DNA of 9,102 bases from Thermoplasmata archaeon (GCA_021850835.1 JAJZKS010000044.1:1-9102), one strand, 5' to 3'; shown: positions 1 to 7,886, counted from the first letter of the stretch. Numbers and translations: made by a program. Notes: generated by a model not told the origin, from the sequence alone.

Positions 1-2
1 TT

Positions 3-1295
3 ATCGTTAACGTAAGCAATACATGGAACATTTTCACAATTTATGCCACTCTTTCCTGGTCTTTTGGAATGCCAATCGTTGTTGTGAGCTTCCTGGGGGC
101 AGTAAGATCGAGAAGCCTGAAACTTTCAAGTTATACGGGAAGGATATCAAATCTCATAGTTTTCCAGATACCAACAATCGGTTCTCCGGAGGTACTTGGT
201 GCACTTTACAGGGTTGTTGACTCCATTCTGAAGCATGCACCTAAGAACCTCGACAACTGGAGGGTCGACGTTGTAACAGAGGAGTATTCCAGGGCACTTT
301 CTGAGATAAGGGACCATTACTCATTCGATTCCCATGTAAACATAGTGGTTGTGCCCAAGGGATATGAGACTGTGAACAACTCCATCAACAAATCTAGGGC
401 AATGCAGTACGGCCTTGAATACCATATAGAGAAGGGGGAAGTCGATGACCAGATTTGGTACTTCCACCTGGATGACGATGCCTCAATAGGGCCGGATACA
501 GTCGCAGCCATCGCTGAGCACATAAAGTACAAAGGAGAGAAATACTACATTGCGCAGGGCATCCTAGCTTTCCCGCATCACCTTTCAAAATCCATCATTG
601 CAAAATTCGCAGACTCCATGAGGCCCACTGATGACCTGACGAGGTTCTACTTCTTCACATCACTTGTGAAGATACCTCTCGTGGGGCTACACGGTGAGAA
701 TCTCCTTGTAAGGTCCGATATAGAAGCACAGATAGGCTGGGATAATGGAAACAGGCCGATTTCAGATGACAGCTGTTTTGGGCTTCGTTTCTCGGAGAAA
801 TTTCCGGGCAAGTCTTCATTCCTTCCCGCGTTCACTTATGGTGCATCCCCCTCCACTGTAAGGGATATGCTCAGGCAGAGGAGAAGGTGGCTTGTGGACC
901 TGACAAACCTCGGGCTCTTCGGGCCGCTCCCGTGGAGATACAGGCTCATCTTCATCTATTCAGTCCTGTTCTGGAGCAGCATGGTGACTCAGAACATAAT
1001 CCTGGTCGCCTTGATACTGCAGTTCTTCCACCTGATCACCTTTACGCTAATTACGCCACCCATGGGCGTTATGTGGGCATTCACATTCAGTTTCTGGATC
1101 TGGTTCTACTGGAATGGGTTGCACATTAACAACAGCGTTTCGGAAAACCCGACCCCGTTCTGGAAGAATGCTCTACTAATGATACCTCTGTTCTTCCTTG
1201 TCATAGGGCCCCTGGAATTCATAGGCGGGGCTTGGGGAATTCTCGCATTTGTCAGGAATGACAGGAAATTCGAGGTCATAAGCAAACCTTCATGA
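3..1295 (+). CDS. Membrane-bound family 2 glycosyltransferase, 5' end missing
   Basis: This is a processive-type GT2 enzyme expected to transfer a sugar from a nucleotide-sugar at the inner face of the membrane; donor and acceptor are unknown. The frame is open to the window edge. Codons 10-34 of the visible frame form a hydrophobic helix that spans the ATG at 69. Starting there would cut the helix in half, and that ATG has no ribosome site, so the true start lies upstream. Numbering from the ATG at 69, the protein shows a nucleotide-binding start (FQIPTIGSPE, 32-41), the metal/UDP-sugar DDD motif (HLDDDAS, 133-139), GENLLVRS (209-216), the acceptor-side ISDDSCFG (231-238) and the QRRRW signature (270-274). 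Three membrane stretches follow at about 293-320, 322-350 and 368-397. The arrangement resembles cellulose-synthase-like and egghead-like GT2 proteins. It converges on aroD with a 12-nt gap and is not part of that operon. Confidence 0.85.
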   Translation: MVNVSNTWNIFTIYATLSWSFGMPIVVVSFLGAVRSRSLKLSSYTGRISNLIVFQIPTIGSPEVLGALYRVVDSILKHAPKNLDNWRVDVVTEEYSRALSEIRDHYSFDSHVNIVVVPKGYETVNNSINKSRAMQYGLEYHIEKGEVDDQIWYFHLDDDASIGPDTVAAIAEHIKYKGEKYYIAQGILAFPHHLSKSIIAKFADSMRPTDDLTRFYFFTSLVKIPLVGLHGENLLVRSDIEAQIGWDNGNRPISDDSCFGLRFSEKFPGKSSFLPAFTYGASPSTVRDMLRQRRRWLVDLTNLGLFGPLPWRYRLIFIYSVLFWSSMVTQNIILVALILQFFHLITFTLITPPMGVMWAFTFSFWIWFYWNGLHINNSVSENPTPFWKNALLMIPLFFLVIGPLEFIGGAWGILAFVRNDRKFEVISKPS

Positions 1296-1307
1296 TTTCC
1301 TGAAAAT
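1296..1307. other. 12-bp convergent junction between glycosyltransferase and aroD
   Basis: The stop codons of the two convergent genes (TGA at 1293-1295 on plus, TAA at 1310-1308 on minus) are only 12 bp apart. There is no hairpin. The first T-run downstream of the glycosyltransferase is TTTTT at 1317-1321, inside the 3' end of aroD. For the aro operon only a TTTT follows the stop. Transcripts from both sides probably overlap as antisense tails. Confidence 0.5.
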
Positions 1308-1937
1308 TTATTCCAGTTTTTCCAGCAGATCAAATATCCTTGCCGCAGAATGGCAACTAATCTGTCCCGGGCTTGTTTTTTCCCCCACATGGCAGTAAAT
1401 CAGCCTTGAACCAAGGAGGGAGTAGACAATCCTTGATGCTGGGTCCCCGTCTACTTCCATTACCACAAGGTTATGGTGCCGGTTGAGCAAAGATATGAGT
1501 TTCTGGGATGAATTTTCGTTCCTGCGGAGTGCTATTTTCAGGTATCTGCACTTATTGCCGTATTCGTTGGCCAGGGACTCAAGATCCTCATATGCTGGGT
1601 CTTCTTTCAGGTAATGCCTGGACAGTATCTGGTCGCTGTAATCTAGCGCCATGAAATTGAGGTTTGAAATTTCTATGTCCACTAGGAATCCATCATCGAT
1701 GGCAGTTCTAAGGAACTGTTCCTTCTTCTTTGTGTCCACAGAATTCCTCCCTCCCTCAATTGGGTCCCTGATGGTCAGGATAAGCCGGTTTCGAAATTCT
1801 TTGAAAATTGCAGGTTCAAGCCCTTTCATGTCTGGGAGGTAATCCAACCTGACCTCTACCATATCCGAATGAATTCCGGATATAGAGTTAAGCAACTGTG
1901 TGTTGTAGAATGGAACAGATGCAACCGTCTTAGTCAA
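1308..1937 (-). CDS. aroD: 3-dehydroquinate dehydratase, type I
   Basis: This enzyme dehydrates 3-dehydroquinate to 3-dehydroshikimate (step 3 of the shikimate pathway) through a Schiff-base lysine. The family signatures are visible: VEVRLDYL with Glu28 and Arg30, LTIRDPIEGG (54-63), the general base His108 in SRHYL, and the Schiff-base Lys134 in YLKIAL. Next come Ser168-Arg169 and LLGSRLIY (174-181), then the substrate-loop SPGQIS (189-194). The His-Lys spacing of 26 residues is close to the 27 of the E. coli enzyme. At 209 residues it is compact; type I enzymes are usually about 220-250. The start is TTG. It overlaps the aroA stop as TTGA and has no ribosome site of its own nearby, which points to translation by reinitiation after aroA. 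It is the last gene of the operon. Confidence 0.93.
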   Translation of the reverse strand: MTKTVASVPFYNTQLLNSISGIHSDMVEVRLDYLPDMKGLEPAIFKEFRNRLILTIRDPIEGGRNSVDTKKKEQFLRTAIDDGFLVDIEISNLNFMALDYSDQILSRHYLKEDPAYEDLESLANEYGNKCRYLKIALRRNENSSQKLISLLNRHHNLVVMEVDGDPASRIVYSLLGSRLIYCHVGEKTSPGQISCHSAARIFDLLEKLE

Positions 1938-3148
1938 AATCTTAATGTCAGCTTCCCTCCCAGTCTAATTATGTCATCATAAAAATGCGGATTGCTCTTT
2001 GCAACAGATTCAGCCCCATGTATTATGCCTCCGCTTCTCAGCGCGAGTATTGTGCCAAGCATTGCAATGCGATGATCCTTCCAGTCCTTTACAATGCCTT
2101 TGTGATAAATTCCTGTGTTCCTGATAGATATTTCATCGCCAGCGGAGGCTTCAATACCGAAAGACTCCAGTGTTCTAGTTATGGAAACGTTTCGGTTGCT
2201 TTCCTTGATTCCTAGAAGCTGTGTGCCTGTTATCCTCGACTCTCCAATGGCAACTGCAGCCAGCGCAGCAAGGGAAACCGCCATGTCTGGGGAATCCTCC
2301 ACATTTTCCTCAAATGGATTCACACCTTCCTTTCCTCCGATATGCCAGGATTCATCATACATGTAACTATCTTTGCCGCTTGAATGGATGATTCCCACAA
2401 TCCTGGAGTCCCCGGAACTCCAGCCAGGATAGTTAAGGCCAGTTATATCCAGTTCTCCTCCCGTAATGATGGCACCTATGGCATAAAAAGATGAAAGGAG
2501 AAAATCTCCGGGAACCACTCCCCTGAACCTCAACCTGGAACCCGGGGGCTGAACCTTGATTTCAAGCCCCTTGAAATTCACACTGCAACCAAGGCTGTTG
2601 AGCACGCTGCAGGTCATCTCTATGTAAGACCTGGACCTTACGGGAGGAATGAGGTTAATTTTCCCTCCGCCGGCCAATAGGAGCCCATAAATCAGTCCGC
2701 TGATGTACTGGCTGCTTTCTGACCCGGATATTTCTACATTATCAGTCGTGATCTTGCCTGAAATCCTTAAGGGAAGGTGATCGCTGCTCAGTGCAGCCCC
2801 ATTATCTTCAAGCCATGACTTTATGACTCCAAGTGGCCTCTTTTCCAAAGTCTGGTCTCCAGATAGTGTGCATTCCATTCCAAGAAAACCGAGGATGGGA
2901 AGCAGCATTCTGAGTGTTGTGCCTGAGCCCCTGACATTGAGGGCACCGGAAGGTGAGCCTTCGATGCCCATTGCATTCTTGACACTGGATATTGCGTTTA
3001 TAGCTGCCTGGACATCCTCAGACCCCTCCAAATTAACCAGGCTGATGTCACCCAGAAGGCTGGCAAATAGAAGCCTTATTGCTATGCTCTTTGACTGTGG
3101 TGCTTTGATCCTGCCACTTATCAAAGAGGGCGAAATATGGGCTTCCAA
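1934..3148 (-). CDS. aroA: 3-phosphoshikimate 1-carboxyvinyltransferase (EPSP synthase)
   Basis: It joins phosphoenolpyruvate to shikimate 3-phosphate (step 6). The protein has 404 residues against about 427 in E. coli and shows the complete two-lobed EPSP synthase motif set. These are APQSKS (16-21, Lys20), RGSGTTLR (73-80, PEP binding), KRPLGVIKSW (103-112), SSQYISG (145-151, shikimate-phosphate binding) and RSRSYIEMT (171-179). They continue with DSPDMAV (285-291, catalytic Asp288), IKESNR (314-319, Glu316), KDHRIAM (357-363) and SVAKSNPHFYDD (381-392, Lys384). The start is TTG at 3148, two nt after the aroK stop, with a GGTGAGGAGG ribosome site 11 nt upstream. The N-terminus SPSLISGRIKAP lines up with family starts. 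In the first lobe the usual G-N or G-E/N-S before GT is R-G-S-G, a small departure from consensus. Confidence 0.95.
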   Translation of the reverse strand: MEAHISPSLISGRIKAPQSKSIAIRLLFASLLGDISLVNLEGSEDVQAAINAISSVKNAMGIEGSPSGALNVRGSGTTLRMLLPILGFLGMECTLSGDQTLEKRPLGVIKSWLEDNGAALSSDHLPLRISGKITTDNVEISGSESSQYISGLIYGLLLAGGGKINLIPPVRSRSYIEMTCSVLNSLGCSVNFKGLEIKVQPPGSRLRFRGVVPGDFLLSSFYAIGAIITGGELDITGLNYPGWSSGDSRIVGIIHSSGKDSYMYDESWHIGGKEGVNPFEENVEDSPDMAVSLAALAAVAIGESRITGTQLLGIKESNRNVSITRTLESFGIEASAGDEISIRNTGIYHKGIVKDWKDHRIAMLGTILALRSGGIIHGAESVAKSNPHFYDDIIRLGGKLTLRF

Positions 3149-3150
3149 TG

Positions 3151-3918
3151 CTATATTGGCCTCCTCACCATTGGACTTCCTAACCTGGAAAACAGGTCTA
3201 AAATGGGTCCCTCTTCACCCTCTTTCACAAGGGCAAAGAGCGATGGCCCGTTCCCAGAAACGCCCGAGGCCCTGGCTCCAAGTTCCATAGCCTTCAAGAG
3301 AACATCAGTTTCATAGCCTAACGCCTGGGAAACTGTAAGGCCGTTCCTGGCCATGGCTTCAATGTAATTCCCGCCGTGAAGCAGGGTTGAAATGCTTTTG
3401 AACGCAGGCCACCTCTTTCTTAACTGATCGGGATTGAATTCTCTCCGGGGTCCCCTGGGGAGCAAAACAAAAGTGTATCCATCGGGGAAAGGAACCTTCC
3501 TCAGGATTCTCATCTTCGTATTGTCACATATGGAAATTCCGCCGTACAGGGAAGCCGCAACATCGTCCAGGGCCCCTGTAACGGATACTCCTGCCTCAAT
3601 TGACAGCCTTGCTGCAAGAACCGGAACATCCACTTCCATGCCGGTCAGAGAGGAAAGTGCTGATACTGCACCTGCAGCAACTGCACTGCTGCTCTTAAGG
3701 CCACCACCCTGCGGGAGATCGCTTTTCACAATTACTGAAACCTCCCTTCCTGACTTGCCCCTGAAAAAGTCTGTTATGGTGTCAAGTAGGGCTGAACCTG
3801 GTTGTTGGGTTCCATACGAAGCATCAACTTCAACATTGATGTCTATTGCGCAGGACGAGCCGAGCCCCAATGGTATTGCGTTGAGGATGGACACGCCGCC
3901 GTGGGTTATGACTGGCAT
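3151..3918 (-). CDS. aroK: Shikimate kinase, archaeal GHMP type
   Basis: It phosphorylates shikimate with ATP (step 5). It belongs to the GHMP kinase superfamily (homoserine, mevalonate and galactokinase relatives) and is unrelated to the bacterial P-loop shikimate kinase. Numbering from the ATG at 3918, it shows [18 protein letters not shown] near the N-terminus, typical of archaeal shikimate kinases. The ATP-binding loop [15 protein letters not shown] follows at about 67-81, then [14 protein letters not shown] at about 114-127 and the GHMP motif 3 [13 protein letters not shown] at about 219-231. Length is 255 residues. An in-frame ATG at 3939 would add seven residues and lengthen the overlap with aroC from 13 to 34 nt. 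I prefer 3918 because the family N-terminus fits it, but neither start has a strong ribosome site. It sits between aroC and aroA; its product is the substrate of AroA. Confidence 0.93.
   Translation of the reverse strand: MPVITHGGVSILNAIPLGLGSSCAIDINVEVDASYGTQQPGSALLDTITDFFRGKSGREVSVIVKSDLPQGGGLKSSSAVAAGAVSALSSLTGMEVDVPVLAARLSIEAGVSVTGALDDVAASLYGGISICDNTKMRILRKVPFPDGYTFVLLPRGPRREFNPDQLRKRWPAFKSISTLLHGGNYIEAMARNGLTVSQALGYETDVLLKAMELGARASGVSGNGPSLFALVKEGEEGPILDLFSRLGSPMVRRPI
3160..3169 (-). promoter_or_regulatory. Ribosome binding site for aroA
   Basis: On the minus strand the sequence reads GGTGAGGAGG, inside the last codons of aroK and 11 nt before the TTG start of aroA. It supports that non-ATG start, since no ATG is available nearby in frame. 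Confidence 0.6.
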
Positions 3919-5063
3919 TTTTTGATGTATTCCCCCCATCTTTCTTCAATAATGCCTGATTCTTTCTCAGAGAGCCTGGCGTGCGGGATGAGCCCTGATA
4001 TCATGGCATGATCAACAAGCACAAGTGCCATCATGCCTTCAGCAACTGATACTCCCCTTACTGCAACAACAGGGTCGTGCCTTCCAGTGACTGATATTTC
4101 AGCCGGTTCCATTGTATCGAGATCTACGGTCTTAGCAGGAATCCTGATTGAACTTGTGGGCTTGAACGCACACCTCACAGCGATTGTTTCGCCTGTTGAC
4201 AGTCCCCCCAGCATTCCTCCTGAGAGATTATTCCTGAACCTGAGAGTTTCCCCCCCACCCTTCACAATCTCATCAGCAGCCTCTGAACCCTTCATTCTTG
4301 CGGCATTGAAACCCATTCCGTATTCAAAACCAGTTACTGCGGGGATGGTTAGCATGGCCCCTCCAATGTCTGCCTTTATCTTATTGAATATTGGTTCTCC
4401 AAGACCCTGGGGAGCATTGGATGCGAATATCTCAGCGATGCCACCGTAACTGTCACCTTCTTTCATTGCGTTCTTTATGAGTTCAGTGAATTTCCCATCA
4501 GATTCAGTGTCAAGTGCCCTGGTCTGATATCTCTTTGAAACCAGTGATTTAATTGGATCATTGCAGTGTGTGCCTTCTATTGGCCCTATTGACCTGAGAT
4601 ATCCTGCTACATAGGTCGAAACATGCATGAGAAGCTTCTTTGCAATGGCTCCAGCAGCGACCCTAGAAATTGTCTCCCTGGCGCTTGCCCTTCCGCTTCC
4701 CCTGTAATCCCAGTTTTCCCTGCCATATTTCCTTATGAGTGGAAGATCGGAATGTCCAGGGCGCGGTTTGCGGCTCACTTCAGAATAGAGTGAGGAAATT
4801 GCGTCAATGTTCCTGAAGATAATGGACACCGGTGCTCCTGTAGTTCTGCCATTGAACAGACCGCTGAGGATTTCAGGCTCATCTGCCTCCCGTCTGCCTG
4901 AAACCAGATAATTCCCCGTCTTCCTGAACTGTAGCTCAAACCTGAGATCATCAGGCGATATTGCAAGCCCTGCAGGTATTCCATCCACAACAACCCCCAT
5001 GGCCTGGCCATGGCTTTCGCCAAATGTCGTTACTACGAATTGCTTACCCAGTGTGCTTGACAT
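3906..5063 (-). CDS. aroC: Chorismate synthase
   Basis: It carries out the last step, the anti-1,4 elimination of phosphate from EPSP to give chorismate, and needs reduced FMN. At 385 residues it has the normal family length. Signatures present are [12 protein letters not shown] with His18, DGIPAGL (27-33), [10 protein letters not shown] with His104, [16 protein letters not shown] (124-139), [11 protein letters not shown] (282-292) and GRHDPVV (327-333, Asp330). The two histidines and the aspartate are in the places of the known catalytic residues. The GRHDP stretch lacks the Cys and Pro common in bacterial enzymes ([10 protein letters not shown] in place of GRHDPCVxPR). The ATG at 5063 lies 20 nt inside aroE and has the best ribosome site of the operon, which fixes the start. 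No flavin reductase gene is visible nearby. Confidence 0.97.
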   Translation of the reverse strand: MSSTLGKQFVVTTFGESHGQAMGVVVDGIPAGLAISPDDLRFELQFRKTGNYLVSGRREADEPEILSGLFNGRTTGAPVSIIFRNIDAISSLYSEVSRKPRPGHSDLPLIRKYGRENWDYRGSGRASARETISRVAAGAIAKKLLMHVSTYVAGYLRSIGPIEGTHCNDPIKSLVSKRYQTRALDTESDGKFTELIKNAMKEGDSYGGIAEIFASNAPQGLGEPIFNKIKADIGGAMLTIPAVTGFEYGMGFNAARMKGSEAADEIVKGGGETLRFRNNLSGGMLGGLSTGETIAVRCAFKPTSSIRIPAKTVDLDTMEPAEISVTGRHDPVVAVRGVSVAEGMMALVLVDHAMISGLIPHARLSEKESGIIEERWGEYIKKCQS

Positions 5064-5862
5064 TGATAACCTCCATTATTTCATTAAACTCAGGGGAGAT
5101 ATTATTCCAGATTCTTTGGGAATGGATCGCCTGCGAAACCAGGATCTCTTCTCCGGTTATGAGTGAATTCTTTCCCTGGATCCTCGTCCTGAAATCACCT
5201 GAACGCGATGCATAGTTGAAGTCAACTGCAAGGGCCGCCTTCATTGCAGGAAACCTGAACTCAGGATAAGAGATGCAGTTTACAAATACATCAGAATCCA
5301 TAGCTTCAGTGGAGATTGAAGGCTTGAGAGTTACAACCTGGGCATCTATGCCTGCCCTGGAAAGGTCAATTTCCAGCTTCTCTGCCTTTTCCCGGCTCCT
5401 GTTGACGACAGTGATGTACATGCCCATATTACCAAATAGATAAGCGGCAGTTCTCGCAGCGCCCCCGGACCCGAAAATAATGCATTCTTTGCCAGAAAGG
5501 TCCAGTTCCCTGGCCTTCACTAAATCCTCCAGCGCCAGGTAGTCCGTGTTGTAGCCCTTGTTGCCACTCACAAGATTTACGCTTCCTGTCATTGAAGCCT
5601 CCCTGGAGAGCGCCGGCAGCACTTTCGCAGATTCCTCTTTGTAAGGGGTTGTTACATTGAATCCTGATAATCTCCTGATGAGAGCCTGGATTCCTGTCTG
5701 GAAATCCTGTGGGGGGAGGTCAAACAAACCATAGACTGCATTGATTCCGTACCTGCTGAAAATGTAATTATGGATCCGGGGAGACAGGGAATACTTTATC
5801 CCGTGGCCAAGAAGCCCGAAAATTCCCTGAAATGTCTCCTTACTTTCGCTCAAGGTAATCAC
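5044..5862 (-). CDS. aroE: Shikimate 5-dehydrogenase
   Basis: It reduces 3-dehydroshikimate to shikimate with NADPH (step 4). The protein has 272 residues. The N-terminal substrate domain shows [10 protein letters not shown] (23-32; Ser25 and Ser27 bind the substrate carboxylate), [10 protein letters not shown] (67-76, catalytic Lys75), GSVNLV (93-98) and GYNTDYLAL (103-111, catalytic Asp107). The Rossmann domain shows [11 protein letters not shown] (128-138) and [12 protein letters not shown] (152-163), the NRxxxK pattern used for the NADP phosphate. The C-terminus has GEEILVSQA with Gln244. Departures from consensus are Tyr for the usual His before SLSP and loss of the proline in the DxxYxPxxT segment (here [11 protein letters not shown], 214-224). 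The start is GTG at 5862, overlapping aroB by 23 nt. A TTG at 5853, preceded by GTGAT, is a possible alternative. Confidence 0.94.
   Translation of the reverse strand: MITLSESKETFQGIFGLLGHGIKYSLSPRIHNYIFSRYGINAVYGLFDLPPQDFQTGIQALIRRLSGFNVTTPYKEESAKVLPALSREASMTGSVNLVSGNKGYNTDYLALEDLVKARELDLSGKECIIFGSGGAARTAAYLFGNMGMYITVVNRSREKAEKLEIDLSRAGIDAQVVTLKPSISTEAMDSDVFVNCISYPEFRFPAMKAALAVDFNYASRSGDFRTRIQGKNSLITGEEILVSQAIHSQRIWNNISPEFNEIMEVINVKHTG
5069..5074 (-). promoter_or_regulatory. Ribosome binding site for aroC
   Basis: On the minus strand, GGAGGT is followed by a 5-nt spacer (TATCA) and the aroC ATG at 5063. It lies within the last codons of aroE (Met-Glu-Val). Such a full match allows aroC to be translated strongly and independently of aroE. 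Confidence 0.8.
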
Positions 5863-6883
5863 TGATGCTACTGAATTCTACTTCACAAACTTTTGGAATT
5901 CCTATGCTTTGGGGAATTGGGAGCTTGATTGTATGCCTGGTGCTTTTCTTGTCAGAGGCTACAAATTCTGACAATTGGGCTCTGTCTCCGGCCAGGTAAT
6001 CCTTTTCCTGAACTGAAAACCCTAGATGCCGGATAAGTGTATGCAGCCCTTCCTGCACTTCCTTTCCTGCCAGGCCCATTTTCACTGCCAAATCTACCTC
6101 AAGAAGCATACCCCCAAGGACGGCATGGCCATGGCCTACGGAAAAGTCCGAGGCTGCCTCAATAGCGTGGCCGAATGTGTGGCCAAAATTCAGGACAATT
6201 CTCTTTCCGTCCTGATCAAACTCATCCTGGGAAACCAGCTCCATTTTGTCCCGTATGCATTTTGAAAGCAGGTATTCCGTTTTCATCTGATCTTTCAATA
6301 CTCCATCCATGGTGTTGTCCATGAGGAAACCATAAAGTTCACTGTCCATTATTGCCGCATACTTGGCGATCTCCCCAATGCCGTCTTCAACCAGATTATG
6401 TGGCATGATTCGTATTAAGGATGTGTCTACTACAATCCTTGAAGCGCAATAAAAGGTTCCAAGCACATTCTTTAATCCCCTGAAGTTCACTCCCGTCTTT
6501 CCACCAAGGGACGCATCCACCATGGAAAGGAGTGTAGTGGGGACGGAGGTATACGGTATGCCTCTGAGATAAAGGGAAGCCGCAAGTCCTGCCACATCCG
6601 AGACTGTGCCACCACCAACAGAAACAAGAGATGAACTGCGCTTGAATCTGCCCTCCATGAGCCTGTCAAGTATCTTCAACACGGTATCCAATGACTTTGA
6701 ATCCTCCCCGTCATTGATTTCAAGGGACTCAAAATTGCCATTCAAACCTGATTCGACCAGCTGCCTGAGGGAATGTGGATACACAACGAGTGAATCCTCA
6801 AGCTCTCCAATGCTGGCTATGGCACCTTCTCCTAGAATAATTTCCGTGGTGCCCCTGGAAAGCCTGTAACTAAGATTAAGCAT
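5840..6883 (-). CDS. aroB: 3-dehydroquinate synthase
   Basis: It converts DAHP to 3-dehydroquinate (step 2), using NAD+ catalytically and a divalent metal. Length is 347 residues, normal for the family. The nucleotide-binding segment SVGGGTVSDVAGLAASLYLRG (88-108) is followed by the almost invariant SVPTTLLSMVDASLGGKTGVN (113-133). Expected metal ligands are Glu171 in GIGEIAKY, His235 in LNFGHTFGHA and His251 in GHGHAVLGGM. The last motif reads HGH where most family members read HGE. The ATG at 6883 follows the DAHP synthase stop after one nt, with AGGGT five nt upstream as ribosome site. Its presence together with a canonical DAHP synthase shows that this organism uses the classical entry to the pathway, not the DKFP route known from methanogens. 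Confidence 0.96.
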   Translation of the reverse strand: MLNLSYRLSRGTTEIILGEGAIASIGELEDSLVVYPHSLRQLVESGLNGNFESLEINDGEDSKSLDTVLKILDRLMEGRFKRSSSLVSVGGGTVSDVAGLAASLYLRGIPYTSVPTTLLSMVDASLGGKTGVNFRGLKNVLGTFYCASRIVVDTSLIRIMPHNLVEDGIGEIAKYAAIMDSELYGFLMDNTMDGVLKDQMKTEYLLSKCIRDKMELVSQDEFDQDGKRIVLNFGHTFGHAIEAASDFSVGHGHAVLGGMLLEVDLAVKMGLAGKEVQEGLHTLIRHLGFSVQEKDYLAGDRAQLSEFVASDKKSTRHTIKLPIPQSIGIPKVCEVEFSSISDYLERK

Positions 6884-6884
6884 C

Positions 6885-7874
6885 CTATACCCTGATTGCC
6901 TGCCTCAGTGATTTAACTGATTCTGCGAGTTTTGCCAAATCCTGGACGGTAATCTGCTGTTTGCCATCACTCAGTGCCAAATCAGGATTTGGGTGAACTT
7001 CAACCAGGATCATGTCCGCACCAGCGGCAACAGATGATAATGCCATGGGGATGACTAGCTCTCTTGTCCCTGCGGGGTGGCTGGGATCTGCGCAAATTGG
7101 AAGATGGGACTCATTCTTTGCCCTTGCAATTGATCCGATGTCCAGGGTGAATCTAGTTGCATTCTCGAACGTCCTTATGCCTCTTTCACACAGGATTACT
7201 GACCCGTTGCCTTCGCTCATGACGTAGTCAGCAGTTGCCAACCATTCAGTGTAGGTATTGCCCATCCCCCTCTTGAGGAGGATTGGCCTGCCATCCCTGG
7301 CAACCTTTCTTAGAAGCTGGAAATTCTGTGCATTCCTTGAACCAATCTGAAGAAGATCAACTCCATTGAAGTCCTTCAGGTTGTCTGAGTCGAGTATTTC
7401 AGATACAACTGGAAGTCCAGATGCTTCTCCCATCTTTTTCAGGATATCCAGGCCCTCAGTGCCTTTCCCCTGGAATGAGAACGGGCTTGTCCTAGGTTTG
7501 TAAGCGCCTCCCCTTATTATGTGGGCTCCTGCCTTTTTCAACTGTGAAGCGAATTCCTCAACATTTTCCGTAAAGTCGATGGAGCATGGCCCTGCTGCTA
7601 TGGTAACGCCCTTGCCAACATGGATTCCTCCAACTTCCACAATGGTGTCATCACGCTTCCATTCCCTGGAACTGAGGATGAATTCACTGTCAATGGAAGT
7701 CTGGAACTCGATGCCTGGATAATCTACAGGATTGCCTGAGTCTGGCCATGCAAGCAGTAGATTCCTGCTATACAGCTTGAGCTTCTTAACGGAAACGTTG
7801 CCTTTTCCCAAGTTCTCAGCCAGTTCAGAGGGGTCAGCATCCCCTTTCAATACAAAAACCCTGTATTTAACCAA
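6885..7874 (-). CDS. aroF: 3-deoxy-7-phosphoheptulonate (DAHP) synthase, type I-beta
   Basis: It condenses phosphoenolpyruvate with erythrose 4-phosphate, the committed first step. The protein has 329 residues. Residues 1 to about 75 form an N-terminal ferredoxin-like domain as in the Thermotoga maritima enzyme, where it mediates feedback inhibition by aromatic amino acids. The catalytic barrel follows: TIAAGPCS (91-98), IIRGGAYKPRTSPFSFQG (119-136), PVVSEILD, LLQIGSRNAQN (174-184), LLKRGMGNT (199-207), ERGIRTFE (230-237) and DPSHPAGTRE (263-272). Cys97, His266, Glu292 and Asp303 fit the four metal ligands. There is no fused chorismate mutase. The symbol aroG is also used for such proteins. 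The TTG start at 7874 is supported by GAGGGA six nt upstream. It is the first gene of the operon. Confidence 0.95.
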   Translation of the reverse strand: MVKYRVFVLKGDADPSELAENLGKGNVSVKKLKLYSRNLLLAWPDSGNPVDYPGIEFQTSIDSEFILSSREWKRDDTIVEVGGIHVGKGVTIAAGPCSIDFTENVEEFASQLKKAGAHIIRGGAYKPRTSPFSFQGKGTEGLDILKKMGEASGLPVVSEILDSDNLKDFNGVDLLQIGSRNAQNFQLLRKVARDGRPILLKRGMGNTYTEWLATADYVMSEGNGSVILCERGIRTFENATRFTLDIGSIARAKNESHLPICADPSHPAGTRELVIPMALSSVAAGADMILVEVHPNPDLALSDGKQQITVQDLAKLAESVKSLRQAIRV

Positions 7875-7880
7875 TTTAAA

Positions 7881-7886
7881 TCCCTC
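7881..7886 (-). promoter_or_regulatory. Ribosome binding site for DAHP synthase
   Basis: GAGGGA on the minus strand lies six nt before the TTG start at 7874. It decides this start, as no in-frame ATG is near. It also forms the 3' arm of the leader hairpin at 7881-7895. Confidence 0.55.

Noticed and set aside
23..220. 65-codon ORF at the left end of plus
   Set aside because: Overlaps the glycosyltransferase frame, which is open from position 3 and encodes a helix and GT2 motif here; this frame has neither.
2403..2423. CTGGAGT-7 nt-ACTCCAG hairpin inside aroA
   Set aside because: It sits in conserved coding sequence mid-gene; one such 7-bp stem in 9 kb is expected by chance.
2823..3290. 155-codon open frame on plus across the aroA/aroK junction
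   Set aside because: Antisense shadow of two well-supported genes; no recognisable motif.
3434..3925. 163-codon open frame on plus, antisense to aroK
   Set aside because: It lies entirely over a gene with full GHMP motifs, has no family-like pattern or ribosome site, and is a codon-bias shadow.
4033..4449. 138-codon open frame on plus, antisense to aroC
   Set aside because: Shadow of chorismate synthase, whose frame carries all catalytic signatures.
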